Positions 8,796 to 17,915 of a DNA stretch of 64,000 nt are shown here, piece by piece. Under the pieces are notes generated by a model, which was not told where the DNA came from, did not search any database, and worked only from the letters and a program-made list of their open reading frames with translations. Numbering within the stretch: position 1 is the first letter of the stretch; every line of letters starts with the position of its first letter. A program made the translations under genes and the position numbers. The stretch is from Thermoclostridium stercorarium subsp. stercorarium DSM 8532 (GTDB taxonomy: Bacteria > Bacillota > Clostridia > DSM-8532): positions 1,277,465-1,341,464 of the forward strand of contig NC_020134.1 of assembly GCF_000331995.1 (NCBI RefSeq), in the 5' to 3' direction.

Positions 8796-9435
8796 TTCCA
8801 GAAATGCCGGCAATGTGGGATGGGAAGCGCTTATTTCGATTGTGGCCTCGATGAATGGCTTGTTTTTACCTGTTCTTACTTCGGTGTGTGTATCCCGGAT
8901 TTGGGATATGGAGCATAAAGGAAATACGCTGAAGATGCTGCTGACCCTTCCTGTAAGGCAAAACAGGCTTTATGCGGCAAAGTATGTTTCGGTATTCATC
9001 ATCATGGCGGCGGTATGCATGGTTCAGGTTATCGCTGTCGCAATATTCGGCTTAACCAACAGTTTTGCCCGTCCCGTGCCGGTATTTCTGCTGTCCGGAT
9101 TTTTAACGGGAACGGTTATGGTCAGTATGACTGTTATTGCGTTGCAGCAGTGGTTGTCGATGGCGGTGAAAAACCAGGCTTTTGCACTGGCCTTTGGCAT
9201 GATTGGAGGTTTTCTCGGCGTGGTGGCCGATTTGTTTCCGGAAAAAGTACGAAAAATTTTTATATGGTCGTACTATACGGGTTTGTGCCCTGTAACCCAG
9301 GTTTACATGAATGGCAGCGTCTGGTTTACCGTAAGGGACCACGGTTCATTACTGTCTTCAGCAGCGCGGCTTATTATTGTCGGAATTGTCTTTTACTTTG
9401 CAGGAAGTATTCATGTGTCAAAACAGGAAATATAG
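8790..9435 (+). pseudogene. ABC-2 permease of lantibiotic-immunity type, N-terminally truncated
   Basis: From about 8800 the plus frame encodes an ABC-2 permease of the MutE/SpaE/CprB immunity class. It has VGWEALISIVASMNGLFLP, a cytoplasmic stretch MEHKGNTLKMLLTLPVRQ and four to five hydrophobic segments ending in FYFAGSIHVSK. The family is about 245 residues; here roughly the first 40 (cytoplasmic start and first membrane helix) are missing. The open frame continues upstream only into sequence antisense to the chemoreceptor. No ribosome site and start were found at the new junction, so I call it broken. It is followed 10 bases later by a second permease of the same type, the usual pair in such transporters. 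Confidence 0.72.
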
Positions 9436-9445
9436 GAGGGGAATT

Positions 9446-10096
9446 ATGTTAAAACGGTGTATTTCCGCTGAATGGATGAAACTGCGGCATTCACGGATAT
9501 GGATGATACTTGTGATTCTCCCGGTCATAAGCGTGCTGGTTGGAAGTGCAAACTTTTCTGTTAACAGGGATATACTGACAAAAGAGTGGTACAGTTTATG
9601 GTCTCAGGTGGGGTTATTTTACGGGGAATTCTTTCTGCCCGTTCTTATAGCCGTATTGTGTGCATATATGTGGAGGCTGGAACATCTGAATAAAAACTGG
9701 AACATGATCATGACCGCACCGGTATCTGTCCCGTGTATTTTCCTGGCCAAACTTACAGTGGCTGCCTTGCTTTTGCTGTTTATCCAGACTTTTTTATTTA
9801 TACTGTATTTAATCGGCGGCAAACTGGCGGGGCTGACTTCCGGGCTTCCCGGTGAACTGACCGGATGGTTTTTCCGGGGCTGGATGGCTTCGCTGACAAT
9901 TGCCTCGTTTCAACTTGCGTTGTCAATGCGTATAAAAAGCTTTGCAGCCCCTGTTGGGATTGGGCTGTGTGCTGCATTTGCCGGTCTTGGCATGTATGTA
10001 GCGGGCTTGGGAATGTTTTTCCCGCATTCGCTGCTGACGATCGGCATGGGTGTGCTCAGCCAGACAGGCCTCTCCCATTGGGAAAATATTTTGTAA
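9446..10096 (+). CDS. ABC-2 permease of lantibiotic-immunity type (MutG-like), probably shortened at the C-terminus
   Basis: GGAGGGGAATT precedes the ATG. The 217-residue product starts with CISAEWMKLRHSRIWMILVI, typical of these permeases, and has five hydrophobic segments. Family members normally end near 245 residues with a sixth membrane helix. Here the frame stops after LLTIGMGVLSQTGLSHWENIL and no last helix is seen, so the 3' end appears to be lost. In such loci two permeases pair with an ATP-binding subunit to export lantibiotics. No ATP-binding gene is nearby, so the remaining gene is unlikely to work. It could also be called a pseudogene. Confidence 0.7.
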   Translation: MLKRCISAEWMKLRHSRIWMILVILPVISVLVGSANFSVNRDILTKEWYSLWSQVGLFYGEFFLPVLIAVLCAYMWRLEHLNKNWNMIMTAPVSVPCIFLAKLTVAALLLLFIQTFLFILYLIGGKLAGLTSGLPGELTGWFFRGWMASLTIASFQLALSMRIKSFAAPVGIGLCAAFAGLGMYVAGLGMFFPHSLLTIGMGVLSQTGLSHWENIL

Positions 10097-10179
10097 TGAA
10101 TTGTTTTTTTGTGTTAATTGCCTGCATAAGTTCGATAAACCGAATGCGCAGTTCGGATGTAGCGGCCTGAGGGTGAAAA

Positions 10180-10396
10180 TTGGCCTGGAAATAAAAAGAG
10201 GCTGCTCTGCCTCCGGAACTCCGTCCAAATAATAAAGCAGGCTTTTTCGGAGCCATTTTTTTAAAGACGCTTCAATGGAGCTTACGGTTTCCTTAAGCGC
10301 GCCCGACGGAGCATCGGTGTGTCTGTATTCCTCGAAGGCAGATAGCATGATTTTGTGAATGATAGCGGCATCTTCCGCATCGGCCTGTCTAATCAT
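10180..10396 (-). pseudogene. GNAT acetyltransferase, 5' fragment
   Basis: Reading from an ATG at 10396 with GGGGAG upstream, the first ~48 residues (MIRQADAEDAAIIHKIMLSA, then EEYRHTDAPSGALKETVSS) look like the start of a GNAT-family N-acetyltransferase. Homology then passes between frames: LLYYLDGVP in one frame, AASFYFQ in the next. It disappears before the acetyl-CoA-binding motif, where the sequence meets the end of the permease. I infer a frameshifted and truncated gene. Confidence 0.6.
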
Positions 10397-10773
10397 GGAA
10401 ACTCCCCGGATATTTTCGGTATTTTGCCGGATTAAACGGCAAAACCAGTGTTATACATATAAACCATGTTATCAACAGTTTTTTGTAAATAAACCGGCTG
10501 CTTTTATTCTTAAAAAAGGCAAATAAAGCAGAGCATACGGAATATCCTGGTGAATTCAGCCCGGTGATTAAATATGCGGAACTTGCTATTACTGTATTTT
10601 GATGTGTCCCGGTATTGATGTAAAGAAACAATAAAGGTAAAATACAAGTACTTCTGAGTTCTTTGAGCATAAACCCGTATATGAAAATGCGCCGTATGCC
10701 GATATTTAACAGTGTTTATTGAAACTCAAATCTGTAACGCAGAAGTATTTTTTATTGACAACGGGAGGTAAAA
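10397..10773. other. Intergenic stretch with no convincing gene
   Basis: The only longer frame (minus, 10389-10670) lacks a ribosome site and any recognisable motif. I see no RNA structure or repeat. It may be decayed sequence continuing the remnant region to its left. The last 40 bases hold the ribosome site of the CAP/SLH gene. Confidence 0.5.
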
Positions 10774-12585
10774 ATGAACAGAAAAGTAAAGAACGCTTTT
10801 TTTATTTTGTTTTTGGTGTGCACAATATCTGTATTGTCGCTGGATAGCCTTGCAGACGTTACCGCTCTTCAGGAGAGAACCATTGAAAAAATAAGGGGCA
10901 AATATTATGAAAAGCCTTTCAGAATAATAAATGCCGGGTGGGAGAACGTGGAATACGACGTCGAGCCCAGTTCCAAATTTCCATATGCCGCTGGCAGGGT
11001 TAAGGACAAATATCTTCAGGAGGCGCTTAATGCCCTTAATTTCGTGCGTTATGTGGCAGGTTTGCCCGATGATGTTTATATTGATGAAACCTACACAAAT
11101 TATGCCCAGCATGGCGCTGTGTTGCTGGCGGCTTTGGACACTTTGACGCATTCTCCACAAAAGCCCGGCGACATGCCTGAAAAATTTTATGAAACTGCGT
11201 ATAAAGGGCCGAGCAGTTCAAACTGCAGTTATGGTTACAATAACATCCTGAGTACAATTTTCGGGTACATGGATGATTCGGATTCATCCAACATCGATCG
11301 CGTGGGACACCGCAGGTGGCTTTTGAATCCGCCTTTGCAGAAGACCGGCTTTGGATACTGCGAAAGGTACTCGGATACATATGTATTTGACTGGTCGCGG
11401 AAAAATGCGATTAAATATGATTTTATTGCGTGGCCGGCCAAAAACTACATGCCTGTGGAGCTTATGCACAGAAATATCGCCTGGTCTGTGAATCTCGGCG
11501 ATGAATATGACTATCCTTCAATTAACGATGTCAAGGTAATTCTGGAAAGAAAAAATGACGGGAAAACATGGGTTTTCAGCCGTAACGGTATTTCCGGCGG
11601 AGACAACGGTTATTTCAATGTGGACAATAACAATTACGGAATGCCAAAATGCATTATATTCAGGCCCGATATTGACGGGTATGAAGCAAATAACATATTC
11701 GATGTAACGATTACAGGAATTTCGAAAGGCGGATCCCCCGCCGAAATCAGATACACCGTCCAGATGTTCAACCTCCTTCAGCCGGCACCTGTGAAAGCCG
11801 ACAAGAAAGAAGGCACTTATCTGAACGGAATGGAAGTGGCTTTATTCTGTGAAACGCCTGACGCGGACATTTATTATACCACCGACGGATCCATACCGAC
11901 ACCGAAAAGCAACTGGTACATGGGACCGATATATATCGATAAAACAACGGTTATAAAGGCGATTTCTTACATAAACGGAGAACAAAGTGAAGTATACACT
12001 TTCCATTACAATATAGAACAAGTCAGCGAATGGGCCGTTTCAGACATCGAAAAGGCTATATCATTGAAACTGATACCGCCATCAATGCAGAAGAGTTACC
12101 GTGAAAACATAAGCCGGGCTGATTTTTGCAGGCTGGCGGTGAATTTCCTGGTTCAGAAAACCGGGAAACCCATTGAAAAATTGCTCAGGGAAAACAATGT
12201 TTCAATACGGTATGACGTTTTTACCGATACTTCGGACAAAGAAATTCTCGCAGCCAATGCGCTGGGGATTGTAAAAGGAATCGGAGGGGGCAGGTTTAAC
12301 CCGAATGGTCTGATTACCCGTCAGGAGGCTGCCGTAATGCTGATGCGTACTGCGGCGGTTCTTGGAATTACCGAAACAAATGGTAAACCTCAGACCTTTG
12401 CCGACAGCGATGAGTTTGCCGAGTGGGCAAAGGAAGCCATTGCTTTTGTTTCGTCACTGAGGGATAAAACAGCTGACAAAGCGATTATGGGCGGAGTGGG
12501 TAACGGCCGTTTTTCTCCGAACGGCAATTACACCCGTGAACAATCCTACGTGACAATGCTCAGACTATTTAATGCCATTGAGTAA
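10774..12585 (+). CDS. Surface protein: CAP domain, chitobiase C-terminal-like domain, three SLH motifs
   Basis: A signal peptide (residues 1-27) precedes a CAP/SCP-like domain at about 80-250 (ALNALNFVRYVAGL, HGAVLLAAL, HRRWLLNP). Next is a chitobiase/beta-hexosaminidase C-terminal-like domain at about 345-410 (TPDADIYYTTDGSIPTPKS, TTVIKAISY). The end carries three S-layer homology motifs at about 415-600, such as RFNPNGLITRQEAAVMLMRT. SLH motifs bind pyruvylated wall polymers, so the protein is probably displayed on the cell surface. The role of bacterial CAP domains is unclear. The ATG has GGGAGGT at good spacing. It is transcribed alone. Confidence 0.88.
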   Translation: MNRKVKNAFFILFLVCTISVLSLDSLADVTALQERTIEKIRGKYYEKPFRIINAGWENVEYDVEPSSKFPYAAGRVKDKYLQEALNALNFVRYVAGLPDDVYIDETYTNYAQHGAVLLAALDTLTHSPQKPGDMPEKFYETAYKGPSSSNCSYGYNNILSTIFGYMDDSDSSNIDRVGHRRWLLNPPLQKTGFGYCERYSDTYVFDWSRKNAIKYDFIAWPAKNYMPVELMHRNIAWSVNLGDEYDYPSINDVKVILERKNDGKTWVFSRNGISGGDNGYFNVDNNNYGMPKCIIFRPDIDGYEANNIFDVTITGISKGGSPAEIRYTVQMFNLLQPAPVKADKKEGTYLNGMEVALFCETPDADIYYTTDGSIPTPKSNWYMGPIYIDKTTVIKAISYINGEQSEVYTFHYNIEQVSEWAVSDIEKAISLKLIPPSMQKSYRENISRADFCRLAVNFLVQKTGKPIEKLLRENNVSIRYDVFTDTSDKEILAANALGIVKGIGGGRFNPNGLITRQEAAVMLMRTAAVLGITETNGKPQTFADSDEFAEWAKEAIAFVSSLRDKTADKAIMGGVGNGRFSPNGNYTREQSYVTMLRLFNAIE

Positions 12586-12697
12586 TCTGCAATGCTGCGA
12601 ACGGTAAAATATTATCCACTGATGCATATATGGCAAAATCAATTATATTGTTTGTCGGAAGATTATCCGTGCGGATTTAACGTTGATGTGATGGCAA

Positions 12698-13423
12698 ATG
12701 GTCGGACTGGGAACAATTATTAACACAATAGGCATTATTGGTGGCGGCTTATCAGGGATGTTTTTCGGAAAATTCTTAAAGGAACGCCATCAGGAAGCCT
12801 TAAAAATGTCATGTGGAATCAGTGTTCTTTTTATAGGTATTGCCGGGGCAATGGAAGGAATGCTTACCGTTAACGACAACGTTATAAGCAGCGGTCAGAC
12901 AATGCTTATAACCCTTTGCCTTGCAATAGGTACCCTGATAGGCGAAATCATTGACATTGAACATTTGTTTGAAAGATTCGGCGAATGGCTGAGATTAAAA
13001 ACCGGGAATTCAAATGACAACAGTTTTGTTAATGCCTTTGTAACAGCGTCATTGACCGTTTGTATCGGGGCAATGGCCATTGTCGGCGCAATTCAGGACG
13101 GGATAACAGGTAACTGGTCAATTCTTGCAACCAAGGCAATACTTGATTTTATCATTGTCATGGTAATGACCTGTTCCCTTGGAAAGGGATGTATGTTCTC
13201 CGCCGTTCCTGTTTTCATATTTGAGGGGGTTATAACTGCCCTTTCTTCGTTGTTAAAGCCCATAATGACCGATTTGGCGATGAAATACCTGTCGCTTGTC
13301 GGTTCGGTTCTCATTTTCTGTGTGGGGCTGAACCTTGTATGGGGCAAAAAAATAAAGGTTGCCAATATGCTTCCGGCGATTGTTCTTGCAGTTATTGCCG
13401 CTTTTCTGCCGGTTTCTTTCTGA
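12698..13423 (+). CDS. DUF554 family membrane protein (YqgA-like)
   Basis: The 241-residue protein has six to seven hydrophobic helices and the DUF554 pattern: GTIINTIGIIGGGLSGMFFG at the start, SCGISVLFIGIAGAMEG, GALxG-like FVTASLTVCIGAMAIVGAIQ, and the final GLNLVWGKKIKVANMLPAI. It is presumably an inner-membrane transporter of unknown substrate. No strong ribosome site precedes the ATG at 12698; in-frame alternatives upstream hit stop codons. Alone in its transcript. Confidence 0.88.
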   Translation: MVGLGTIINTIGIIGGGLSGMFFGKFLKERHQEALKMSCGISVLFIGIAGAMEGMLTVNDNVISSGQTMLITLCLAIGTLIGEIIDIEHLFERFGEWLRLKTGNSNDNSFVNAFVTASLTVCIGAMAIVGAIQDGITGNWSILATKAILDFIIVMVMTCSLGKGCMFSAVPVFIFEGVITALSSLLKPIMTDLAMKYLSLVGSVLIFCVGLNLVWGKKIKVANMLPAIVLAVIAAFLPVSF

Positions 13424-13609
13424 GAAAACAAAAGGCAGTCCCGTATTTGCAAGCTGTGTCCTGACCGGAAAATCCAATGATTGCAAAAAAACTTACGTTT
13501 AATGGTCCCATTCTTGGATATCTGCCAGCTGAAAAAAATAAAATACGGAAATTAGGCAAAATGACAAAACGCTGCGTTGAGACAGCATTTTTTTGTATGA
13601 AACATATGT

Positions 13610-13639
13610 TTGACACCGGTAGCACAGTAATGATATAAT
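13610..13639 (+). promoter_or_regulatory. Sigma-A promoter of marR-ABC operon
   Basis: TTGACA (13610-13615), an 18-base spacer and TATAAT (13634-13639) form a near-consensus promoter. It ends ten bases before the repeat pair described next. Confidence 0.8.
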
Positions 13640-13648
13640 GAGCAAATG

Positions 13649-13676
13649 TTAACTAGCTAATGATTAACAAGCTAAT
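13649..13676 (+). promoter_or_regulatory. Putative MarR operator: two tandem imperfect palindromes
   Basis: TTAACTAGCTAAT (13649-13661) and TTAACAAGCTAAT (13664-13676) are direct repeats 15 bases apart. The first is itself an imperfect palindrome (TTAaCTAGcTAA). They lie at the transcription start, between the -10 box and the marR start codon. This is the standard place for autorepression by a MarR dimer and suits control of the exporter genes behind it. Confidence 0.65.
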
Positions 13677-13701
13677 AATGAGGAGGTGAGAAATTGGAAA
13701 T

Positions 13702-14181
13702 ATGGAAAGTAATGATGCTGAAAAGGTTGGTAATAAAGAAATTATTCATCAGTTGATCAGTTTTGCGATAAAACACAGGAAAATAATGCAGCATTACCTT
13801 GATAAAACAGGGGTCTACCATGCCCAGCACCGATTACTGATGGAGATTGCCCGTAATCCAAACGTGTCGCAAAACGATATTGCCAGATCGATGGACGTGT
13901 CTGCGGCTACGATAGCAGTATCGCTTAAAAAACTGGAAAATAAAGGGTATATTAGACGGGAGACCGATGAAGGAGATAACAGGCTTAATAAAATCATTAT
14001 TACGGAGAAGGGGAACAATGTTGTAGAACAAAGCAAACAGATTTTTAAACAGACCAATCAAAAAGTTTTTGAAGGGTTTACTTATGATGAAAAATGCACC
14101 CTGTTTGTTTTATTACAAAAATTGGACAATAATTTAAACAAAATGGAGGAAGAAATAAAATCCAAGAAAGAAAGGACATAA
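13702..14181 (+). CDS. MarR-family transcriptional regulator
   Basis: The 159-residue protein has the MarR winged helix-turn-helix at about residues 45-110: NPNVSQNDIARSMDVSAATI as HTH, then LKKLENKGYIRRETDEGDNR as recognition helix and wing with its DxR motif. Flanking helices form the dimer interface. AGGAGGTG is 13 bases before the ATG; other start codons nearby are out of frame. It heads an operon with two ABC exporter genes four bases downstream, and two putative operators precede it. The family usually senses small aromatic or antibiotic-like ligands, so drug-inducible export is the likely logic (inference). Confidence 0.9.
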   Translation: MESNDAEKVGNKEIIHQLISFAIKHRKIMQHYLDKTGVYHAQHRLLMEIARNPNVSQNDIARSMDVSAATIAVSLKKLENKGYIRRETDEGDNRLNKIIITEKGNNVVEQSKQIFKQTNQKVFEGFTYDEKCTLFVLLQKLDNNLNKMEEEIKSKKERT

Positions 14182-14185
14182 AGCG

Positions 14186-15922
14186 ATGAAACGGTATTGG
14201 AAATATGCAAAACCATATTTATCTGCTTTTATCATAGGTCCCATACTTATGATTGTGGAAGTTATCGGTGAAGTGGTCATGCCTCTGTTATTAAGCAACA
14301 TCATTGATAACGGTATAGTCGGAGGCAGAGGCATTTCTTATATAGTCAAAACAGGTATAATCATGATAATTACGGCATTGTGCATGATGGGAGGCGGTGT
14401 AGGCGGGGCGTATTTCGCAATTAAGGCCTCCACAGGTTTTGCCAACGACCTGAGAAAAGACCTGTTCAGAAAAATCCAGAAATTTTCCTTTTACAACATT
14501 GATCAGTACAGCACCGGCTCGTTGGTTACAAGGTTAACGAATGATATTACCCAGGTACAGAATATGATCCAGATGATGTTGAGGATGGCGTTAAGAGCCC
14601 CCGGAATGCTTATAGGTGCGCTAATTATGGCTTTTACGCTGAATTCAAAACTTGCATTGGTAATCCTGTGCGTAATTCCGCTGCTGTCTCTGGCAATTTA
14701 TATCATCCTGAAAGTCGCTTTCCCAAGGTTCAATAACATGCAGAAAAAACTCGATGCCCTTAATACTACGACTCAGGAGAATTTAACCAATATCAGGGTT
14801 GTAAAGTCATTTGTCAGGGAACGGTATGAGGAAGAAAAATTCAAAAAGGCCAATACCGATTTAAAAGAAAGTACAGTCAGTGCGATGAAAGTCGTAATTT
14901 TCACGATGCCTCTCATGATTATTACGATGAATATAACGACATTGGCCGTTGTATGGTTTGGCGGAAATCAGATTATTGCAGGCAATATGACATCGGGTGT
15001 CCTGACTGCGTTTGTAAATTACGTTATTCAGATACTGATGTCGCTTATAATGGTTTCAATAATTATTCTGAATGCCTCAAGAGCCATTGCCTCCGCAAGG
15101 CGTATCAATGAAATTCTCAATACCCGCATTGATTTGACCGATGACGAGGCAAAGCATAAAGAGCTTACCGTTAAACATGGTAAGATAGAATTCAGGGGTG
15201 TTCACTTTAAATATTACAAAAACAGCGAAAAATGGGTTTTGGAGAATATCAATCTTGTCATAAACCCCGGCGAAACCGTGGGCATAATAGGTTCAACTGG
15301 CAGCGGCAAGTCAAGCCTTGTGCAGTTAATCCCAAGGTTATATGATGCTGATCTTGGTGAAGTCCTCGTGGACGATGTCAATGTCAGGGATTATTCACTT
15401 AAAAACCTTCGCGACGGAGTGGGTATTGTACTGCAGAAAAACGTTCTGTTCTCCGGAACCATTAAGGAAAACCTCAAATGGGGAAATGAAAATGCAGATG
15501 ACGAGGAAATTTACCAATACGCCGAAAGTGCCCAGGCTCATGGTTTTATTACTTCATTTGAAGCCGGATACGATACTGAGCTTGGACAGGGTGGAGTGAA
15601 TTTGTCCGGCGGGCAGAAACAAAGGCTGTGTATTGCCAGGGCATTGCTGAAAAAACCCAAAATACTTATTCTTGACGACAGTACCAGTGCGGTTGACAGT
15701 GCTACCGAGGCCAGAATAAGGGAAAATCTAAATAAGATGCTAAAGGGCACGACGAAAATCATAATTGCCCAGAGGATTTCTTCGGTAATCAATGCCGACA
15801 AGATTGTTGTACTGGATGACGGGAAAATTGTCGGTGTGGGCACACACGAAGAATTACTGAAAAACTGTGAAACATACGCTGAAATTTATTACTCGCAGGT
15901 AGACAAGAGGGTGACGGCATAA
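14186..15922 (+). CDS. ABC exporter half-transporter, degenerate-site subunit
   Basis: Six membrane helices in the first 310 residues (type I exporter fold) are followed by a nucleotide-binding domain. Walker A is GSTGSGKSS near residue 370, with a canonical LSGGQKQR signature. Asp498 occupies the catalytic Glu position after Walker B (LILDDSTS) and Gln529 replaces the switch His (IIAQRIS). Both replacements mark the non-hydrolysing side of heterodimeric exporters such as TM287/288 or BmrCD. The stop codon overlaps the start of the partner gene (TAATG), fitting obligate pairing. It is regulated with marR. Likely cargo is a drug or peptide, which is inference. Confidence 0.93.
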   Translation: MKRYWKYAKPYLSAFIIGPILMIVEVIGEVVMPLLLSNIIDNGIVGGRGISYIVKTGIIMIITALCMMGGGVGGAYFAIKASTGFANDLRKDLFRKIQKFSFYNIDQYSTGSLVTRLTNDITQVQNMIQMMLRMALRAPGMLIGALIMAFTLNSKLALVILCVIPLLSLAIYIILKVAFPRFNNMQKKLDALNTTTQENLTNIRVVKSFVRERYEEEKFKKANTDLKESTVSAMKVVIFTMPLMIITMNITTLAVVWFGGNQIIAGNMTSGVLTAFVNYVIQILMSLIMVSIIILNASRAIASARRINEILNTRIDLTDDEAKHKELTVKHGKIEFRGVHFKYYKNSEKWVLENINLVINPGETVGIIGSTGSGKSSLVQLIPRLYDADLGEVLVDDVNVRDYSLKNLRDGVGIVLQKNVLFSGTIKENLKWGNENADDEEIYQYAESAQAHGFITSFEAGYDTELGQGGVNLSGGQKQRLCIARALLKKPKILILDDSTSAVDSATEARIRENLNKMLKGTTKIIIAQRISSVINADKIVVLDDGKIVGVGTHEELLKNCETYAEIYYSQVDKRVTA

Positions 15923-17850
15923 TGAGTCATATAAGTGAAGAGAGAAAAGAAATATTATTGCGCAGATACGGGAATATAAACGCAACTGCAGGCCCTGGAA
16001 AAATGCCTATGCCCGGTCCGGGTGGCAGAAGGCCAGGCGGCCCGCATGGACGTATAGGAGGCAGCAAACCAAAAAACGCCTCAGCGACGGTTAACAGACT
16101 GCTTGCTTATATTGGGCGGGACAAGATTAAAATTCTGTTTGTTCTTGCCTGTGTTCTGGGAAGTACTCTGACGAATCTCGCAGGAAGCTATATTCTGCGC
16201 CCGATCATAAACAATCTCGTATCGTCCGGAAAAACCGCACAGGAAAAAGTCAGCAATCTTTTAATCGGTATACTGACGATGGCAGGCATTTATCTGGTGG
16301 GGGCAGTATGTTCTTACCTGCAGCAGAGAATCATGATAGGAGTTTCCCAGAATGCTTTGATAAAAATCAGGGAAGATTTGTTCAGCAAAATACAAAGGCT
16401 TCCGTTAAAATATCACGATACCCATACCCATGGCGATCTCATGAGCCGTTTTACAAATGACCTTGATTCAGTGGGCGAGATGCTTAATAATACGCTGCCG
16501 CAGATCTTCTCAGGTATTATTAACCTCCTTGGCACTCTGGTTCTTATGTTTGTTACAAACTGGATCCTTGCGGTAATTGTCATTGTAATTACACCTTTGC
16601 TGGCCTATGTGGGAGGTTTGATAGGAAAACAGAGCAGGAAATATTTCTCGGGGCAACAACAGGCCCTTGGTGCGGTAAACGGGTATATTGAGGAAACCAT
16701 TACCGGGCAGAAAGTAATAAAGGTGTTCTGCCATGAAGAAACTACAATTGAAGAGTTTGAATTCCTAAGTGACAATCTGCGGGAAAAGCAGATGAAAGCA
16801 CAGTTTTTTGGCGGTATTATGGGACCTGTCATGGGTAATCTGAGCCAGGTAAGCTTTGCAATTGCCGCAACGGTAGGCGGGGTTCTTTGCCTGACGGAAA
16901 ACTTTGATATTGGCGGTCTGACCATATTTACAAACTATGCAAGGCATTTTTCAAGACCGATAAATGAGCTTTCGATGCAGATGAATGTTATTTATGCCGC
17001 ATTGGCCGGTGCGGAAAGGGTATTTGAAGTTATGGATGAAACACCCGAAACAAATGACTCGCCCGGAGCAATTGAAATATGTGCAAGGTCAAACCGTGTG
17101 AAAGGTGCAAGGTTAATAAAAGGGGAAGTGGTACTGAAAAATGTCACATTTGGTTATGTGCCTGGGAAAGTTGTACTGAAAAATATAAATGTAACGGCCA
17201 AACCGGGACAGAAAATAGCCTTTGTGGGTTCCACAGGGGCGGGAAAGACAACCATTACGAATCTGATTAACAGATTCTATGAAATTGATGAGGGAGAAAT
17301 ATTAATTGACGGTATAAATATCAAGAACATAAAAAAAGATTCATTAAGAAGCAATATAGCAATGGTGCTTCAGGACACCCATCTGTTCTCCGGAACTGTA
17401 CGGGAAAATATCCGGTACGGCCGTCTTGACGCAACCGATGAGGAAGTTATTGAGGCGGCCAAGATAGCCTGTGCCCATTCATTCATTGAAAGGCTGCCCC
17501 AAGGATATGATACGGTGCTTGAAGGCGACGGTGCAAACCTCAGCCAGGGTGAAAGGCAGCTTCTGAATATCGCCCGGGCCGCGATATCAAAAGCTCCTAT
17601 CCTTATACTCGACGAAGCCACAAGTTCGGTAGACACAAGAACGGAAAAATACATTGAGCGCGGTATGGACCAGTTAATGAAAAACAGGACCACTTTCGTA
17701 ATCGCCCACAGGCTGTCTACCGTCAGAAATGCCGACCTGATTATTGTACTGGAACACGGCGAAATTATAGAGCAGGGCACCCACGAAGAGCTGCTTGCCC
17801 TGGGCGGCAGGTATTATCAGCTTTACACCGGTCAGGCGGAACTGGACTGA
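15922..17850 (+). CDS. ABC exporter half-transporter, canonical ATPase subunit
   Basis: This 642-residue partner has a Gly/Pro/Arg-rich, probably flexible N-terminal extension of about 55 residues, then six membrane helices and an ATPase domain. Walker A is GSTGAGKTT, Walker B ends in LILDEATSS with catalytic Glu565, and the switch His596 is in IAHRLST. Its signature motif is the altered LSQGERQ. Together with the replaced Glu and His of the first subunit, this gives one active and one degenerate site per heterodimer. Membrane-located; the last gene of the operon, with a strong terminator 28 bases later. Confidence 0.94.
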   Translation: MSHISEERKEILLRRYGNINATAGPGKMPMPGPGGRRPGGPHGRIGGSKPKNASATVNRLLAYIGRDKIKILFVLACVLGSTLTNLAGSYILRPIINNLVSSGKTAQEKVSNLLIGILTMAGIYLVGAVCSYLQQRIMIGVSQNALIKIREDLFSKIQRLPLKYHDTHTHGDLMSRFTNDLDSVGEMLNNTLPQIFSGIINLLGTLVLMFVTNWILAVIVIVITPLLAYVGGLIGKQSRKYFSGQQQALGAVNGYIEETITGQKVIKVFCHEETTIEEFEFLSDNLREKQMKAQFFGGIMGPVMGNLSQVSFAIAATVGGVLCLTENFDIGGLTIFTNYARHFSRPINELSMQMNVIYAALAGAERVFEVMDETPETNDSPGAIEICARSNRVKGARLIKGEVVLKNVTFGYVPGKVVLKNINVTAKPGQKIAFVGSTGAGKTTITNLINRFYEIDEGEILIDGINIKNIKKDSLRSNIAMVLQDTHLFSGTVRENIRYGRLDATDEEVIEAAKIACAHSFIERLPQGYDTVLEGDGANLSQGERQLLNIARAAISKAPILILDEATSSVDTRTEKYIERGMDQLMKNRTTFVIAHRLSTVRNADLIIVLEHGEIIEQGTHEELLALGGRYYQLYTGQAELD

Positions 17851-17878
17851 AAAGGCAGCTTCTTTAAAAATGAAAAGG

Positions 17879-17915
17879 CCGGTCTGTTGCTGTTACGGGC
17901 AATAGACCGGTTTTT
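17879..17915 (+). terminator. Terminator of the marR-ABC operon
   Basis: CCGGTCTGTTGC (17879-17890) pairs with GCAATAGACCGG (17899-17910), followed by TTTTT. This is a strong hairpin. Confidence 0.88.

Noticed and set aside
8674-9435. Apparent complete 253-residue ABC permease starting at 8674
   Set aside because: The first ~40 codons are antisense to conserved chemoreceptor sequence and have no ribosome site; only the part after about 8800 resembles a permease.
10389-10670. 93-residue minus-strand frame
   Set aside because: No ribosome site, no recognisable motif, and it overlaps the start of the GNAT remnant.
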